Origin: a virus
Virus record (IMG/VR): IMGVR_UViG_3300045131_002929
Span: 82,618 to 146,617 of that record
DNA: 64,000 bases
Strand: one strand, 5' to 3'
The notes beneath the pieces are model-generated. The model was not told the DNA's origin. It did no database searches and was given only the letters and a program-made list of their open reading frames with translations. This document shows, piece after piece, positions 25,697 through 33,124 of this stretch; the stretch's first letter is position 1, and each line of letters begins with the position of its first letter. The translations under genes were made by a program, and so were the position numbers.

Positions 25697-26663
25697 CGAG
25701 GCCCCCAGGCTGCGCCACGCCGAGGCGGCGAGACTGCGCGACGAGGTTTTCAAGGCCCTGCGCGCGGAGGGGCTGGCGGGCGACAAGCCCACGGCCCCGG
25801 ACTGCAGAGCGCTGGCTTTGGCGGCTTGCGCGGCCTTAGGGCTGCATGGCGCGATGACCGCCAAAGCCGCCGCCGACACGCTGCTGCACAGGTTGTTCGG
25901 CAAGCCGGTCACGGCCAAGCTGCTATACGCGGCCGCGGCCGCCCTGGCCGGCAACAGGGACGCCCTCGAGGCGGGCGACGCCATCGCCGAGTGGGACGGC
26001 CGCGCGGAGACCTGGACGGCGCTAGAGGTCATAGACGTCGTAAAGGCGGGCCCGGGCCGCCGCGAGGTGGCCATGCTGGCGGCCACGGGCGCCCCGGCGG
26101 GCATTGTATTCAGACCGACGCTCACTGACAGGTACGCCCAGTTCCTGCTCCGCGAGATCGGCTATCCCAAGTTCAAACCATGCTCCGCCAGGGAACTGTT
26201 CGGGCTATGGCTCACCTGCAGGGTCCGAATGGACGGGACGCGGCCTAGGCTCGCCTCGGTGTGCGCCTCGCCGGCGCAGCGCAAGCGCACCGCCGCCATC
26301 AGGGCCATAAGGCACGGCGGGTGTCCTTTCAACAAGCCCACGGAGTGCGAGGACTGCTTCCGCGGACTGGACGCGTGCCCCGGGGCCGTAAGGCCGGTAT
26401 CGTTGGAGAGGACGGAATGCGCCGCCTGCGGCCGCCAGCTATGGCTGGAGCCGGGCGCCGTCAAAGAATGCTACAAATGTTCAGAAAGGATGGCGAACCA
26501 TGATTCGATTCAGACCGAAGGACCAGCCGAACGGGCCTATGTACATGCCGGCGGCGGATGTGACGCGGATGCTGCCGAAGGCTGTGTCGGCGTCGCTGCG
26601 GGGGCTGGAGGGCCGGGAGGCGATCCAGCCGGACTTGAGGACGCTGGCCGCGAGGCTGGCTGA
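25674..26663 (+). CDS. Unknown protein with two Cys clusters; long 3' overlap
   Basis: The 329-residue frame is Ala-rich and helical for its first ~190 residues, then has two Cys groups: CPFN....CEDC...DACPG and CAACG...CYKC. They look like zinc sites. The last ~55 codons overlap the next gene in another frame and encode a Gly/Ala-rich tail with little character, which may be a by-product of the overlap. A frameshift or sequencing error near the end would shorten the protein to about 275 residues. Function unknown. Confidence 0.55.
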   Translation: MTTCSAADEAPRLRHAEAARLRDEVFKALRAEGLAGDKPTAPDCRALALAACAALGLHGAMTAKAAADTLLHRLFGKPVTAKLLYAAAAALAGNRDALEAGDAIAEWDGRAETWTALEVIDVVKAGPGRREVAMLAATGAPAGIVFRPTLTDRYAQFLLREIGYPKFKPCSARELFGLWLTCRVRMDGTRPRLASVCASPAQRKRTAAIRAIRHGGCPFNKPTECEDCFRGLDACPGAVRPVSLERTECAACGRQLWLEPGAVKECYKCSERMANHDSIQTEGPAERAYVHAGGGCDADAAEGCVGVAAGAGGPGGDPAGLEDAGREAG

Positions 26664-26967
26664 ATTCATACATTCCGCCTACGACCCGAAGGCTTCGTGG
26701 GAGGCGGCCGCCCTGCCAAGCGTAGGCAGGCTCGAGGACGGGATAAGCGAAGAGGCGTTCAACGCTTTCCTCAGGCAGTTCCTGGCCGCCATGCTCGACC
26801 TCTACTGGCACAGCGCCAGGGAGTGCCCGGCGGATCCGACGCTGCCGAAGGACGTGGAGTCGGCGCTGTCGTTCGCGGCCGTGCTGCGGACCATGCCGAA
26901 GAAGCTGCGCGAGGAGTATCTCGAGCATGCCCGTTCCGTGAACTCGCTGCCGGGGCGCCTGGACTGA
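26500..26967 (+). CDS. Unknown 155-residue protein
   Basis: The ATG is preceded by AGAAAGG at slightly long spacing. The protein has 155 residues and is mainly helical, with an aromatic helix FNAFLRQFLAAMLDLYWH. It overlaps the preceding frame by 164 bases, unusually long for this genome, but its composition is the more normal of the two in the overlap. It ends 1 base before the next start. Function unknown. Confidence 0.6.
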   Translation: MIRFRPKDQPNGPMYMPAADVTRMLPKAVSASLRGLEGREAIQPDLRTLAARLAEFIHSAYDPKASWEAAALPSVGRLEDGISEEAFNAFLRQFLAAMLDLYWHSARECPADPTLPKDVESALSFAAVLRTMPKKLREEYLEHARSVNSLPGRLD

Positions 26968-26968
26968 C

Positions 26969-27625
26969 ATGTCGGACACCATAGGCGACGCGTGGAGCAG
27001 GAAGTTCCGCGTGGACCCGAGGCGGCGCGCATGCCTGAGTTTCGCTACGGACGGGCTTGGATCCGACTCCGTGCCGATACAGATAGGCGTAAGGATAGGC
27101 GGCGAGACCGGGTTGTGGTATGTGACGGGCGGCGACCCGCGCAGAAACGCCGACATCACCAGGATCCTGAGCGACGAGTACAACAGCAAGGCGCTCGCCG
27201 TCGACGACGCCGTAGGCGAGCTGGCGGCTTTCATGGCCAAGCGCGGCGACCCGCAGCTCATTCTGCTCAACTCGCTCAAATGGAATAAGAAGACGCTGCC
27301 TGTGATGCTGCCGCGGCTGTGGGCCCTGCTCAAAGGCAGGGCGCTCATCGGCCTCGGCGACGCCGTATGCGCGTACAAGCACGACGGCTTCGAGCTTTCC
27401 GAATCCCCGACCCTGCAGGCGGGGGCCGACAAGGCGGCCTCGCTGTTCGCCGGACTGCCCGGCTACAGCAAGCGCAGGCTCCGCGAGCTCTGCGAGGAGG
27501 CCGGCGTCGAGGCCGCGATCGTGCGGTCCGAGGAGTTCAGACCATGGGCCACGCTATGCGAGAGCACGCTCCTGCGCCTGGACGCCCTCTATGAGGCGCA
27601 TCTGGCCGAGCCACTTAAATTATAG
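26969..27625 (+). CDS. Unknown protein, possible degenerate DnaQ-like fold
   Basis: A 218-residue protein. The opening ACLSFATDGLGSDSVPIQIG has the look of the first exonuclease strand of DEDD (DnaQ) enzymes, where D-x-E would be expected; here the acidic pair is missing. A final helix ESTLLRLDALYEAH could match the last motif. If the resemblance is real, the protein would be catalytically dead or have another role. I rate this as weak and otherwise call the protein unknown. It is the last gene before the putative virion operon. Confidence 0.5.
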   Translation: MSDTIGDAWSRKFRVDPRRRACLSFATDGLGSDSVPIQIGVRIGGETGLWYVTGGDPRRNADITRILSDEYNSKALAVDDAVGELAAFMAKRGDPQLILLNSLKWNKKTLPVMLPRLWALLKGRALIGLGDAVCAYKHDGFELSESPTLQAGADKAASLFAGLPGYSKRRLRELCEEAGVEAAIVRSEEFRPWATLCESTLLRLDALYEAHLAEPLKL

Positions 27626-27663
27626 CCGGGCCAGGGCATAATACATTGAGCGGAGTCCCTAAG

Positions 27664-27825
27664 ATGTCGGACCACGACGTCAACGAGCAGATGCGGATCG
27701 TCACGGGGCTGCTCTCGATCCTAGGCAAGATCGGGACGGCCTCCAAGGAGGCGACCAAGAACAGGCCCGCGGACGAGCGGGCCAGACAGACGGCTAAAAA
27801 AATCAAAAAGGGAGAACGGCGATGA
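27664..27825 (+). CDS. Small basic protein, 53 residues
   Basis: The ORF encodes 53 residues, with an amphipathic helix (MRIVTGLLSILGKIG) and a Lys/Arg-rich tail (TAKKIKKGERR). A GCGGAG site lies upstream, and the stop overlaps the next start as ATGA, the coupling style seen throughout this genome. An AT-rich CATAAT (27639-27644) upstream may be a -10 box. Function unknown. Confidence 0.55.
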   Translation: MSDHDVNEQMRIVTGLLSILGKIGTASKEATKNRPADERARQTAKKIKKGERR

Positions 27826-28181
27826 GCAGCAATCTATGGAAACGCATCGAGTCCAAAGCAACACGCGGCGTCGGCAGGGGCGACTGGGTCTGCGGCCGCA
27901 TAATGGAGGACGTCCTGGAGTTGGGCCGGATCCATCCAAGCGGCATCGTCCAGGATATTCTGGCGAAGGCCGCGCAACTGCATGCGGATGTCCTGGCCGA
28001 GCACAAAGACAGAATGTCGTGCTCGATGAGTCTGTTGGCGGCCAAGCCGGCGAGCGCCATGCCGCGGGCCCTGGCCGCGGCGGATGACGCTGTCGCCAAG
28101 AAGCTGAGGGGCGCGGTTGAAAAAGCGAGCAAGTCGGAGTCCGGCATCAACAACCTCGGGCAAGCCTTCCCGAAGGCCTAG
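27822..28181 (+). CDS. Unknown 119-residue protein
   Basis: Coupled by ATGA to the small upstream ORF. The protein is helical, with an N-terminal basic stretch and a hydrophobic segment around residue 65. A strong terminator follows, so the two small genes form a complete short transcription unit at the head of the virion module. Not recognised; scaffold or decoration functions cannot be excluded. Confidence 0.6.
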   Translation: MSSNLWKRIESKATRGVGRGDWVCGRIMEDVLELGRIHPSGIVQDILAKAAQLHADVLAEHKDRMSCSMSLLAAKPASAMPRALAAADDAVAKKLRGAVEKASKSESGINNLGQAFPKA

Positions 28182-28204
28182 GCCTTCGAGGCTCCGCTCA
28201 AAGA

Positions 28205-28231
28205 AAACAGGGGCGACCCTGTTTTTTTTTA
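28205..28231 (+). terminator. Rho-independent terminator
   Basis: AAAACAGGG pairs with CCCTGTTTT around the tetraloop GCGA, and the stem runs into a T9 tract. This is a textbook intrinsic terminator, ending the 27664-28181 transcript just ahead of the 28235 start. Confidence 0.9.
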
Positions 28232-28234
28232 GCC

Positions 28235-28672
28235 ATGCTGGACAACAGAATGTTCAATGTGTTCGTGGAGGAGTGCTCGGTGGCCAGACGGGTGCTCGGC
28301 ATGGGCTTCGTTCGGGTGTCTTATCTGTTCGGACTGCCGCCGGACTTCCCGACAGGCTCCGAGGCCGGCAGCTTCATGGTCAAGGGCTGCGGCAAGGCGT
28401 TGGTGTTTCTGAACCCGGATCCCGGCGACGCCGTAAGGACCGAGGAGGACGTGAAGTATCTGGCTTGGCACGAGATGCTCGAGCTGCTGCTCACCCACAG
28501 GCTCAAGATGTTCGCGGCGGACGCGGCGCGGGGCAAGTTCGACAGGGCGGCGTGGGAGCGGCGCGTGCACGAGGTGGTGCACAGCCTGATAGGCGCGCTG
28601 AAGCCGGATCTCATGGACTCCGTGCTGGACGTCGAGCCGCAGGCGCGCCGGGACGAGGAAACCGAGCTATAG
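28235..28672 (+). CDS. Unknown protein with HEMLE motif, possible metalloprotein
   Basis: A 145-residue protein starting 3 bases after a terminator T-tract, so its own promoter must lie upstream of, or inside, that terminator. The helix AWHEMLELLLTH resembles a zinc-peptidase helix (HExxH), but the second His is replaced by Glu, with another His five residues later. A modified metal site is possible; activity is uncertain. The C-terminal tail is acidic. Nothing else recognised. Confidence 0.6.
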   Translation: MLDNRMFNVFVEECSVARRVLGMGFVRVSYLFGLPPDFPTGSEAGSFMVKGCGKALVFLNPDPGDAVRTEEDVKYLAWHEMLELLLTHRLKMFAADAARGKFDRAAWERRVHEVVHSLIGALKPDLMDSVLDVEPQARRDEETEL

Positions 28673-28729
28673 TTATAACTGACGGGACATCGAATCCGAC
28701 AGGCTGCCTACGAACGAGGGGGCGTTTCT

Positions 28730-29710
28730 ATGTATAAGGTCAGCGAGAACGAGGGTGGACTACTTGCAGGGCTGGCCTCCCTGATGCAGCTCGGCGATCC
28801 GGGCACGCCCACCATTCCGGGACACGACGACAAAAGCAGGTACATAGGCGACCTGATCATGCAGGCCAGGGCGCTACGCTATCTGGAGCGGCAGAAGCAG
28901 AGCGCGGCCAGCATGCGCGAGATACAAGTGTTCCCGGACATCAACGCGGACAAGCGGTACAAGGGCCTGCTGAACAAGCGCAGCGAGGAGGCCGCGGGCA
29001 TCGAGAAGCTGGCGATAGGCCCGCTGGCCGCGCTGCCTTGGATGTTCGGCGGCCCGCTGATGGCCTACTTCGGCTACCAAGGCGCGAAGGACGCGCTGCA
29101 CTCGGGCTCGGCCGCGATAGCCGACCTGCGCAGAGGCGACATCGACGCGGCGGTCGGCGACGCGGGCTGGACGGCCTTCGACCTGGCGACGACGCTGCCG
29201 ACCGGCGGTTTCCTGCTCAGGGCGCTAGGCAAGGGGCTCAAGGCGGGCGCCGTGTCGAGCAAGGCCGGCCGGGCGCTGATGAGCGGCGACAAGGCGCTGC
29301 TGCAGGCTGCCGAGGCCGCCACGCGGAAGAATCTGGAACATATGGCGGGCAGCGGCCAGGCTAAGAAATGGACGGCCCTGCACGCGAAGCCCACCGGCCT
29401 GCTGAACTGGCCGCAGAAGCTGCTCGAGAACAGCGTCGGCGGCGACGTCAACGCCGCGGGCAGGATGTGGGGCGCGGGCCGCAAGCTCGACGAGAACCTA
29501 GCCCTCAGGGCGCTGGATCTGCCGAACAGACTCGGCTTCATGCCGGCTTACCTAGGCGTGAGCATGGGTGTGCCGATGGTCATGGGCGAGCGCGGGTATG
29601 AGAAGAGGGAACGCGAGCTGGCCGCCGACAGCGAGCAGGCTCGCGAGAAGCGGAAGCGGAAATTGGCCGAGCAGATGGGCATACCATACTTCGAGGCCGC
29701 TGGCAATTAA
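28730..29710 (+). CDS. Putative virion protein with hydrophobic central domain
   Basis: A 326-residue protein in the portal-containing module, behind GAGGGGG. The N-terminal ~95 residues are charged and end at IEKLA. Then come hydrophobic segments (IGPLAALPWMFGGPLMAYFGY and another near GFLLRALGKGL), Ala/Gly-rich helices, and a basic tail (EKRKRKLAEQMG). The split at EKLA followed by a membrane-like part resembles other proteins of this module. Function inferred only from context; internal virion or membrane protein are options. Confidence 0.6.
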   Translation: MYKVSENEGGLLAGLASLMQLGDPGTPTIPGHDDKSRYIGDLIMQARALRYLERQKQSAASMREIQVFPDINADKRYKGLLNKRSEEAAGIEKLAIGPLAALPWMFGGPLMAYFGYQGAKDALHSGSAAIADLRRGDIDAAVGDAGWTAFDLATTLPTGGFLLRALGKGLKAGAVSSKAGRALMSGDKALLQAAEAATRKNLEHMAGSGQAKKWTALHAKPTGLLNWPQKLLENSVGGDVNAAGRMWGAGRKLDENLALRALDLPNRLGFMPAYLGVSMGVPMVMGERGYEKRERELAADSEQAREKRKRKLAEQMGIPYFEAAGN

Positions 29711-29725
29711 CGGAAAGGATGTCCA

Positions 29726-30349
29726 ATGGGAATCAAAGCTGAGATGGTTGATCTCGCAGCCAGGATCGCGATGGGAGGCGTCCACGCGGCTCCTTTCGGC
29801 GCGATAGGCGGAGTGTCGGGCGTCATGAATTCGGACTCGACGGGCGGCGCGCTCGTCGGCGGCCCGCTCGGCGCGCTGGGCGGGGCCGGGGTCGGCTTCT
29901 TGGGCGGCGCGCTGGGCCGCGGCCACGAGGCAGGCACTATACAGGCCCTCAAAGCCCTGGAGTCGATCGCGGCAGGCGGTGCCGGCGGCGTGGTCAACGA
30001 GGACTTCTCGGACGACACCTCGCACAAGGTGCTGTCGGGCATGCTGCTCGGCGGCGGCCTCAGGGCCGGGCGCGAGCTAGGCAAAGGCGTAGGCAGGCTG
30101 ACAGGCGCGAGCGGCGAGGGGGCGGCCAAGTCCGTAGCCAAAGAGATACCGGAGGGCGAGGCCGCCAAGGGAATAGGCGCGGGCGGCCACCTGGCCAGCT
30201 TCCTGACCTCGGCCCTGGCGATGCCGGTGGCAGGCGCGGCCGGCATGGGCCTCGGCCGTAAGGTCGAGCAGCAGCACAAGGAAAGAAGAGCCGATAAGGA
30301 TCAGCATAGAAGGCTGGTCGATATGCTGATGGCGAAACGTAGCAAGTAA
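29726..30349 (+). CDS. Glycine-zipper-like hydrophobic protein
   Basis: This 207-residue protein follows the previous gene by 15 bases, with a GGAAAGGA site. It contains repeated small-residue segments (GGALVGGPLGALGGAGVGFLGGALG) like the glycine zippers of membrane-inserting proteins, a second Gly/Ala membrane-like region near residue 165, and a strongly basic tail. Phage proteins with such zippers sometimes help DNA cross membranes. That role is a guess here. A terminator follows. Confidence 0.6.
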   Translation: MGIKAEMVDLAARIAMGGVHAAPFGAIGGVSGVMNSDSTGGALVGGPLGALGGAGVGFLGGALGRGHEAGTIQALKALESIAAGGAGGVVNEDFSDDTSHKVLSGMLLGGGLRAGRELGKGVGRLTGASGEGAAKSVAKEIPEGEAAKGIGAGGHLASFLTSALAMPVAGAAGMGLGRKVEQQHKERRADKDQHRRLVDMLMAKRSK

Positions 30350-30367
30350 GACGAGCGTTCATATCTT

Positions 30368-30408
30368 AAAAGCGCGTTTCCGCTATTGCGGGGGCGCGCT
30401 TTTTTTTA
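30368..30408 (+). terminator. Rho-independent terminator
   Basis: AAAAGCGCG (30368-30376) pairs with CGCGCTTTT around an inner CCGC-TATT-GCGG hairpin, and the right arm runs into a T8 tract. It ends the 28730-30349 transcript and lies about 12 bases before the next start, as with the 28205 terminator. Confidence 0.85.
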
Positions 30409-30420
30409 TCGAGGTGGAAT

Positions 30421-30669
30421 ATGAAAACAAACGACGTCCGGGCCATGATGGCCGGAGCGGAGAAGGCGGGCCGGCTCGTCGCCGGCGGCGCGGCGGCCGT
30501 GGCGAAGGCCCACGACGAGATGCTGACCAGGGGCAGGCTGCGGGCCGCGCTTTCGCTGGCGGGCGGCATTCTGGACCTGATGGGCCACGGAGATAGCCGG
30601 CGGCCGCAGCAGGTGGAGATCATCGAAGCGCGCGTCATAGACGCCGAGCCGAAAACGAGGAAAAAATGA
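30421..30669 (+). CDS. Small Ala/Gly-rich protein, 82 residues
   Basis: The start follows GAGGTGG, immediately after a terminator. The 82 residues form probable amphipathic helices (GRLVAGGAAAVAKAHDEML and ALSLAGGILDLMG) with a basic C-terminus (AEPKTRKK). Terminators on both sides make this a nearly isolated cistron. Function unknown; a small membrane-active or virion protein is possible. Confidence 0.6.
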   Translation: MKTNDVRAMMAGAEKAGRLVAGGAAAVAKAHDEMLTRGRLRAALSLAGGILDLMGHGDSRRPQQVEIIEARVIDAEPKTRKK

Positions 30670-30678
30670 GCGTACGCG

Positions 30679-30706
30679 GGCGGAGTGGCGGCTCCGCCTT
30701 TTTTTT
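30679..30706 (+). terminator. Rho-independent terminator
   Basis: GGCGGAG pairs with CTCCGCC across a 6-base loop, followed directly by T8. A strong intrinsic terminator just after the 82-residue gene. Confidence 0.9.
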
Positions 30707-31018
30707 AACTGGCCCGGCCGGACTGGACAAAGGTAGTGGGCGGGGTTATCTTCATACAAGCCACCCATTCCGTTGTCGGGTGGAGACCGATGTTATAGGA
30801 TGCGGATTATGATTCAGCGGTTTGACCGTTCATAAAAACCAAGTGGACTGTCTATCCGCAAAGAAAACAAAATCAAGCATCATAAGCGCGGAAGACGGAT
30901 AGGGCAAAAAAACAGGGCCGGCTAGGCCCGAAGTCACGCCTGCGGACAGCTATGAAGCTGGTGGAAGCAGGAACTTAACCGATACGCACTTGTGCGTATC
31001 AGAAAGCAGGAACTCGAA
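30707..31018 (+). ncRNA. Non-coding stretch with candidate structured RNA
   Basis: No gene is visible here. The part from about 30851 folds well: CTATCCG (30852-30858) with CGGATAG (30896-30902); GGGCC-GGCTA-GGCCC (30915-30929); CCTGC (30939-30943) with GCAGG (30967-30971), enclosing CAGCT-ATGA-AGCTG; and a perfect hairpin GATACGCAC-TT-GTGCGTATC (30981-31000). The string GCAGGAAC occurs twice (30967, 31006), on either side of the last hairpin. The upstream part (30720-30850) shows no clear structure. It could be a regulatory leader, a phage ncRNA or a transposon-end RNA; I did not match it to a known family. Confidence 0.5.
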
Positions 31019-31351
31019 ATGTCAAACTGGAACATGAGGCGGGCGGCTTATCTGACCGGTTATATGAGCGGCGGAATGAGCAAGCAGGCCGATAACGCGA
31101 AGACGATGACAAACCTCGAGGAGATGGGCACCTCAGTATCAGGCAAGGCCCTGGGTGCCGTGCAGGGCATCGACGAGCAGCAGCTCGCCAAGCTGGTCAT
31201 GGCGATCGTCGGGGCGGGCGGCGGAAAACTCGCGTCCAACTACCTTATGCCTAAGTTCATCCAGGACAGCCCCTACGGCGGGATCGCCGACCTCGCCGCT
31301 GTCGGCGGCGGCGGGCTGGCCGGATACATGGCGGCAGGAAACAAAGCCTAA
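31019..31351 (+). CDS. Putative virion protein with N-terminal GYMSGG motif
   Basis: I choose ATG 31019; GCAGGAA precedes it. The 110-residue protein begins RRAAYLTGYMSGGMSKQA, closely matching the start of the next gene, and then has a hydrophobic Gly/Ala C-terminal half (AIVGAGGGKLAS, AAVGGGGLAGYMAAG). The shared N-terminal tag suggests common targeting or processing (see findings). The candidate RNA lies in its leader. Confidence 0.65.
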   Translation: MSNWNMRRAAYLTGYMSGGMSKQADNAKTMTNLEEMGTSVSGKALGAVQGIDEQQLAKLVMAIVGAGGGKLASNYLMPKFIQDSPYGGIADLAAVGGGGLAGYMAAGNKA

Positions 31352-31371
31352 GAAAAAAAGAGGACCGGCAT

Positions 31372-32544
31372 ATGATGACCGACTTCGAGAAAGCGGCGTT
31401 CTACGCCGGCTATACCTCCGGCGGGCTGCGCAAGACGGCTGCCGGAAGTTCTACCAACACCGATGCGGCCGACGCGCCGGTGATAGGCGGTCAGCAGGTC
31501 GACGAGGTGAAACAGGCCGGAGCCCCGCCACCGAAGCCTCAGCAGCAGCAGCAGCAGCAGCAGGCCGCCGGCAGTCCCTCTGTGCCGACGACGGAGGGGC
31601 CGTCCTGGCTGGAGCGCAACGGCGAGACCGTCAGCAAGATAGGTGTGCCGCTGCTCGGCGCGTGGCTGACCAACCAACTCTTCGGCAGCAAAGTGATGTC
31701 AGGGGCGGCCGGACTAGGCATCTACAGCATGCTGCCGAGCAACTTCAATTTGTTCGGGAAGGGGTCAAGCGCGCCTGGCGGCATTTCAAACGTGGAAAAG
31801 GCAGAGCAGATTCAAAAGAGTCAACAGCAGAACACGGCAGCCGTGGGTGGAAATCCTAAAGCCACGACGGCTGATAGGAAAACGGCCGCGCGGGCCTCCA
31901 TGAACAGCGACATAGACGTTCTCAACACCAAGGCTGACACGGTACTGGCTGTTCTTAACGACAAGCAGGTCACACTCCAGGATAAAGATGTGGCCGCCAG
32001 CAACGGACGCGAGATCAAGGATTTCGTCGAGTCGGCCCTGGCTAACGGGGGCGTTCCAAAGGCTTTCTTTGATCCTGGTAAATCTAAAATATGGGCGGCG
32101 TACTCGGCTATGTACCCAGGACCAGCTTCCAGTATCCTAAATGCACTGAATAAAAAACAAGGATACATGCCGAATGACCCGAATGGGTCGATCACAGGCC
32201 AAGGCGATGAGATGCGCTACTCGTCCCGCCCATTCAGAACGTCAACAAAATGGCCTGGTCTATACCGCGATTCGGCCATACAGGGTTTCCACGGACTTGG
32301 TTTGACGAACGGAGACCAGTCTAGCGAGCTTGGCGATCCTGCGCTGCCTTACTGGATCAGGCATACTTTGGGAGGTGCGGCCAGCGCGGCGGATACAGTA
32401 GAGCCGTATATAACAATGACGCACCCGGTAGGATGGGTCAAGGCGGCTCTTCGTGAAAATCCGTTGGATATGAGCAAGCAGACTGTTATACCCAACACAC
32501 AGCTGTACAACTACTTATATCCAGACGCCATAAAGTATAAATAG
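31372..32544 (+). CDS. Putative virion protein with GYTSGG tag and Gln tract
   Basis: A 390-residue protein. Residues 5-20 (FEKAAFYAGYTSGGLR) match the N-terminus of the upstream 110-residue protein. A Gln8 tract near residue 57 marks a flexible linker, then a hydrophobic segment (VPLLGAWLTNQLFG), and a long soluble C-terminal domain. Codons from about 31760 onward are visibly more A/T-rich than in neighbours, which could reflect a separately acquired domain. No enzymatic motif seen. Confidence 0.65.
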   Translation: MMTDFEKAAFYAGYTSGGLRKTAAGSSTNTDAADAPVIGGQQVDEVKQAGAPPPKPQQQQQQQQAAGSPSVPTTEGPSWLERNGETVSKIGVPLLGAWLTNQLFGSKVMSGAAGLGIYSMLPSNFNLFGKGSSAPGGISNVEKAEQIQKSQQQNTAAVGGNPKATTADRKTAARASMNSDIDVLNTKADTVLAVLNDKQVTLQDKDVAASNGREIKDFVESALANGGVPKAFFDPGKSKIWAAYSAMYPGPASSILNALNKKQGYMPNDPNGSITGQGDEMRYSSRPFRTSTKWPGLYRDSAIQGFHGLGLTNGDQSSELGDPALPYWIRHTLGGAASAADTVEPYITMTHPVGWVKAALRENPLDMSKQTVIPNTQLYNYLYPDAIKYK

Positions 32545-32556
32545 AAAGTATCAAGT

Positions 32557-33120
32557 ATGACGCAGTACAGGGGCTTCACGCAGGTGGCCGGCGACGACTT
32601 CTACGCCGAGGATCCGATCAACGGGATGACAGTCATCCCGGCCGAGCACGGCGAGGGCGGCGTGGACACGCCGGACGGGCCGCGCAGGTACCCTCAAGTC
32701 AAAGTCAAGAAGGTGGAGATCGTGGACGGCCAGGACCATGTGGTGGAGGAGGTCAGCGTATGCGGCCCTTCTTTCGCAGATGGTGGAAAATCGCCGGCCG
32801 ACCATAGGAAAGCGAAGCAGCCGAAAGGCCGGGCCGCGAAGGCGCAGACCGAGCCCGCGGCCAGGGAGGGCGTCAAGCTCACCCAGGTGAAGATAATAGG
32901 GCCCTTCGGAACGGCCGCGATACCCTGCGAGAGGGTGTTCCAGGATGGGAACATGCTTGTGCTCGTGACGCCGCCCGACGGCGCGTTCATATCGCCGCCC
33001 GCCTCCGACGAGACGGTGATCGTGTCGTGGGCCGGGCGCGAGCTGGAGGCGTACCCTGTGGACGTGGCTTTCCAGGATCCGTCGGACGGTAGAAGGTTCA
33101 TGGTTCTCATAACAGGATGA
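32557..33120 (+). CDS. Unknown protein next to portal
   Basis: A 187-residue protein with a beta-rich start, a basic Lys/Ala linker near residues 82-100 (KAKQPKGRAAKAQ) and a second beta-rich half with ...VTPPDGAFISPPASDETVIV. It ends 4 bases before the portal gene and is surely co-transcribed. Position suggests a virion component (head completion or similar), but nothing specific is recognisable. Confidence 0.6.
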   Translation: MTQYRGFTQVAGDDFYAEDPINGMTVIPAEHGEGGVDTPDGPRRYPQVKVKKVEIVDGQDHVVEEVSVCGPSFADGGKSPADHRKAKQPKGRAAKAQTEPAAREGVKLTQVKIIGPFGTAAIPCERVFQDGNMLVLVTPPDGAFISPPASDETVIVSWAGRELEAYPVDVAFQDPSDGRRFMVLITG

Positions 33121-33124
33121 CAGC

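Noticed and set aside
30992-31018. Upstream GTG extension of the 31019 gene
   Set aside because: It would run through the perfect hairpin arm and lacks a ribosome-binding site; ATG 31019 has one.
30707-31018. tRNA or tmRNA
   Set aside because: No acceptor stem or T-loop (GTTCRA) pattern was found; the helices do not form a cloverleaf.
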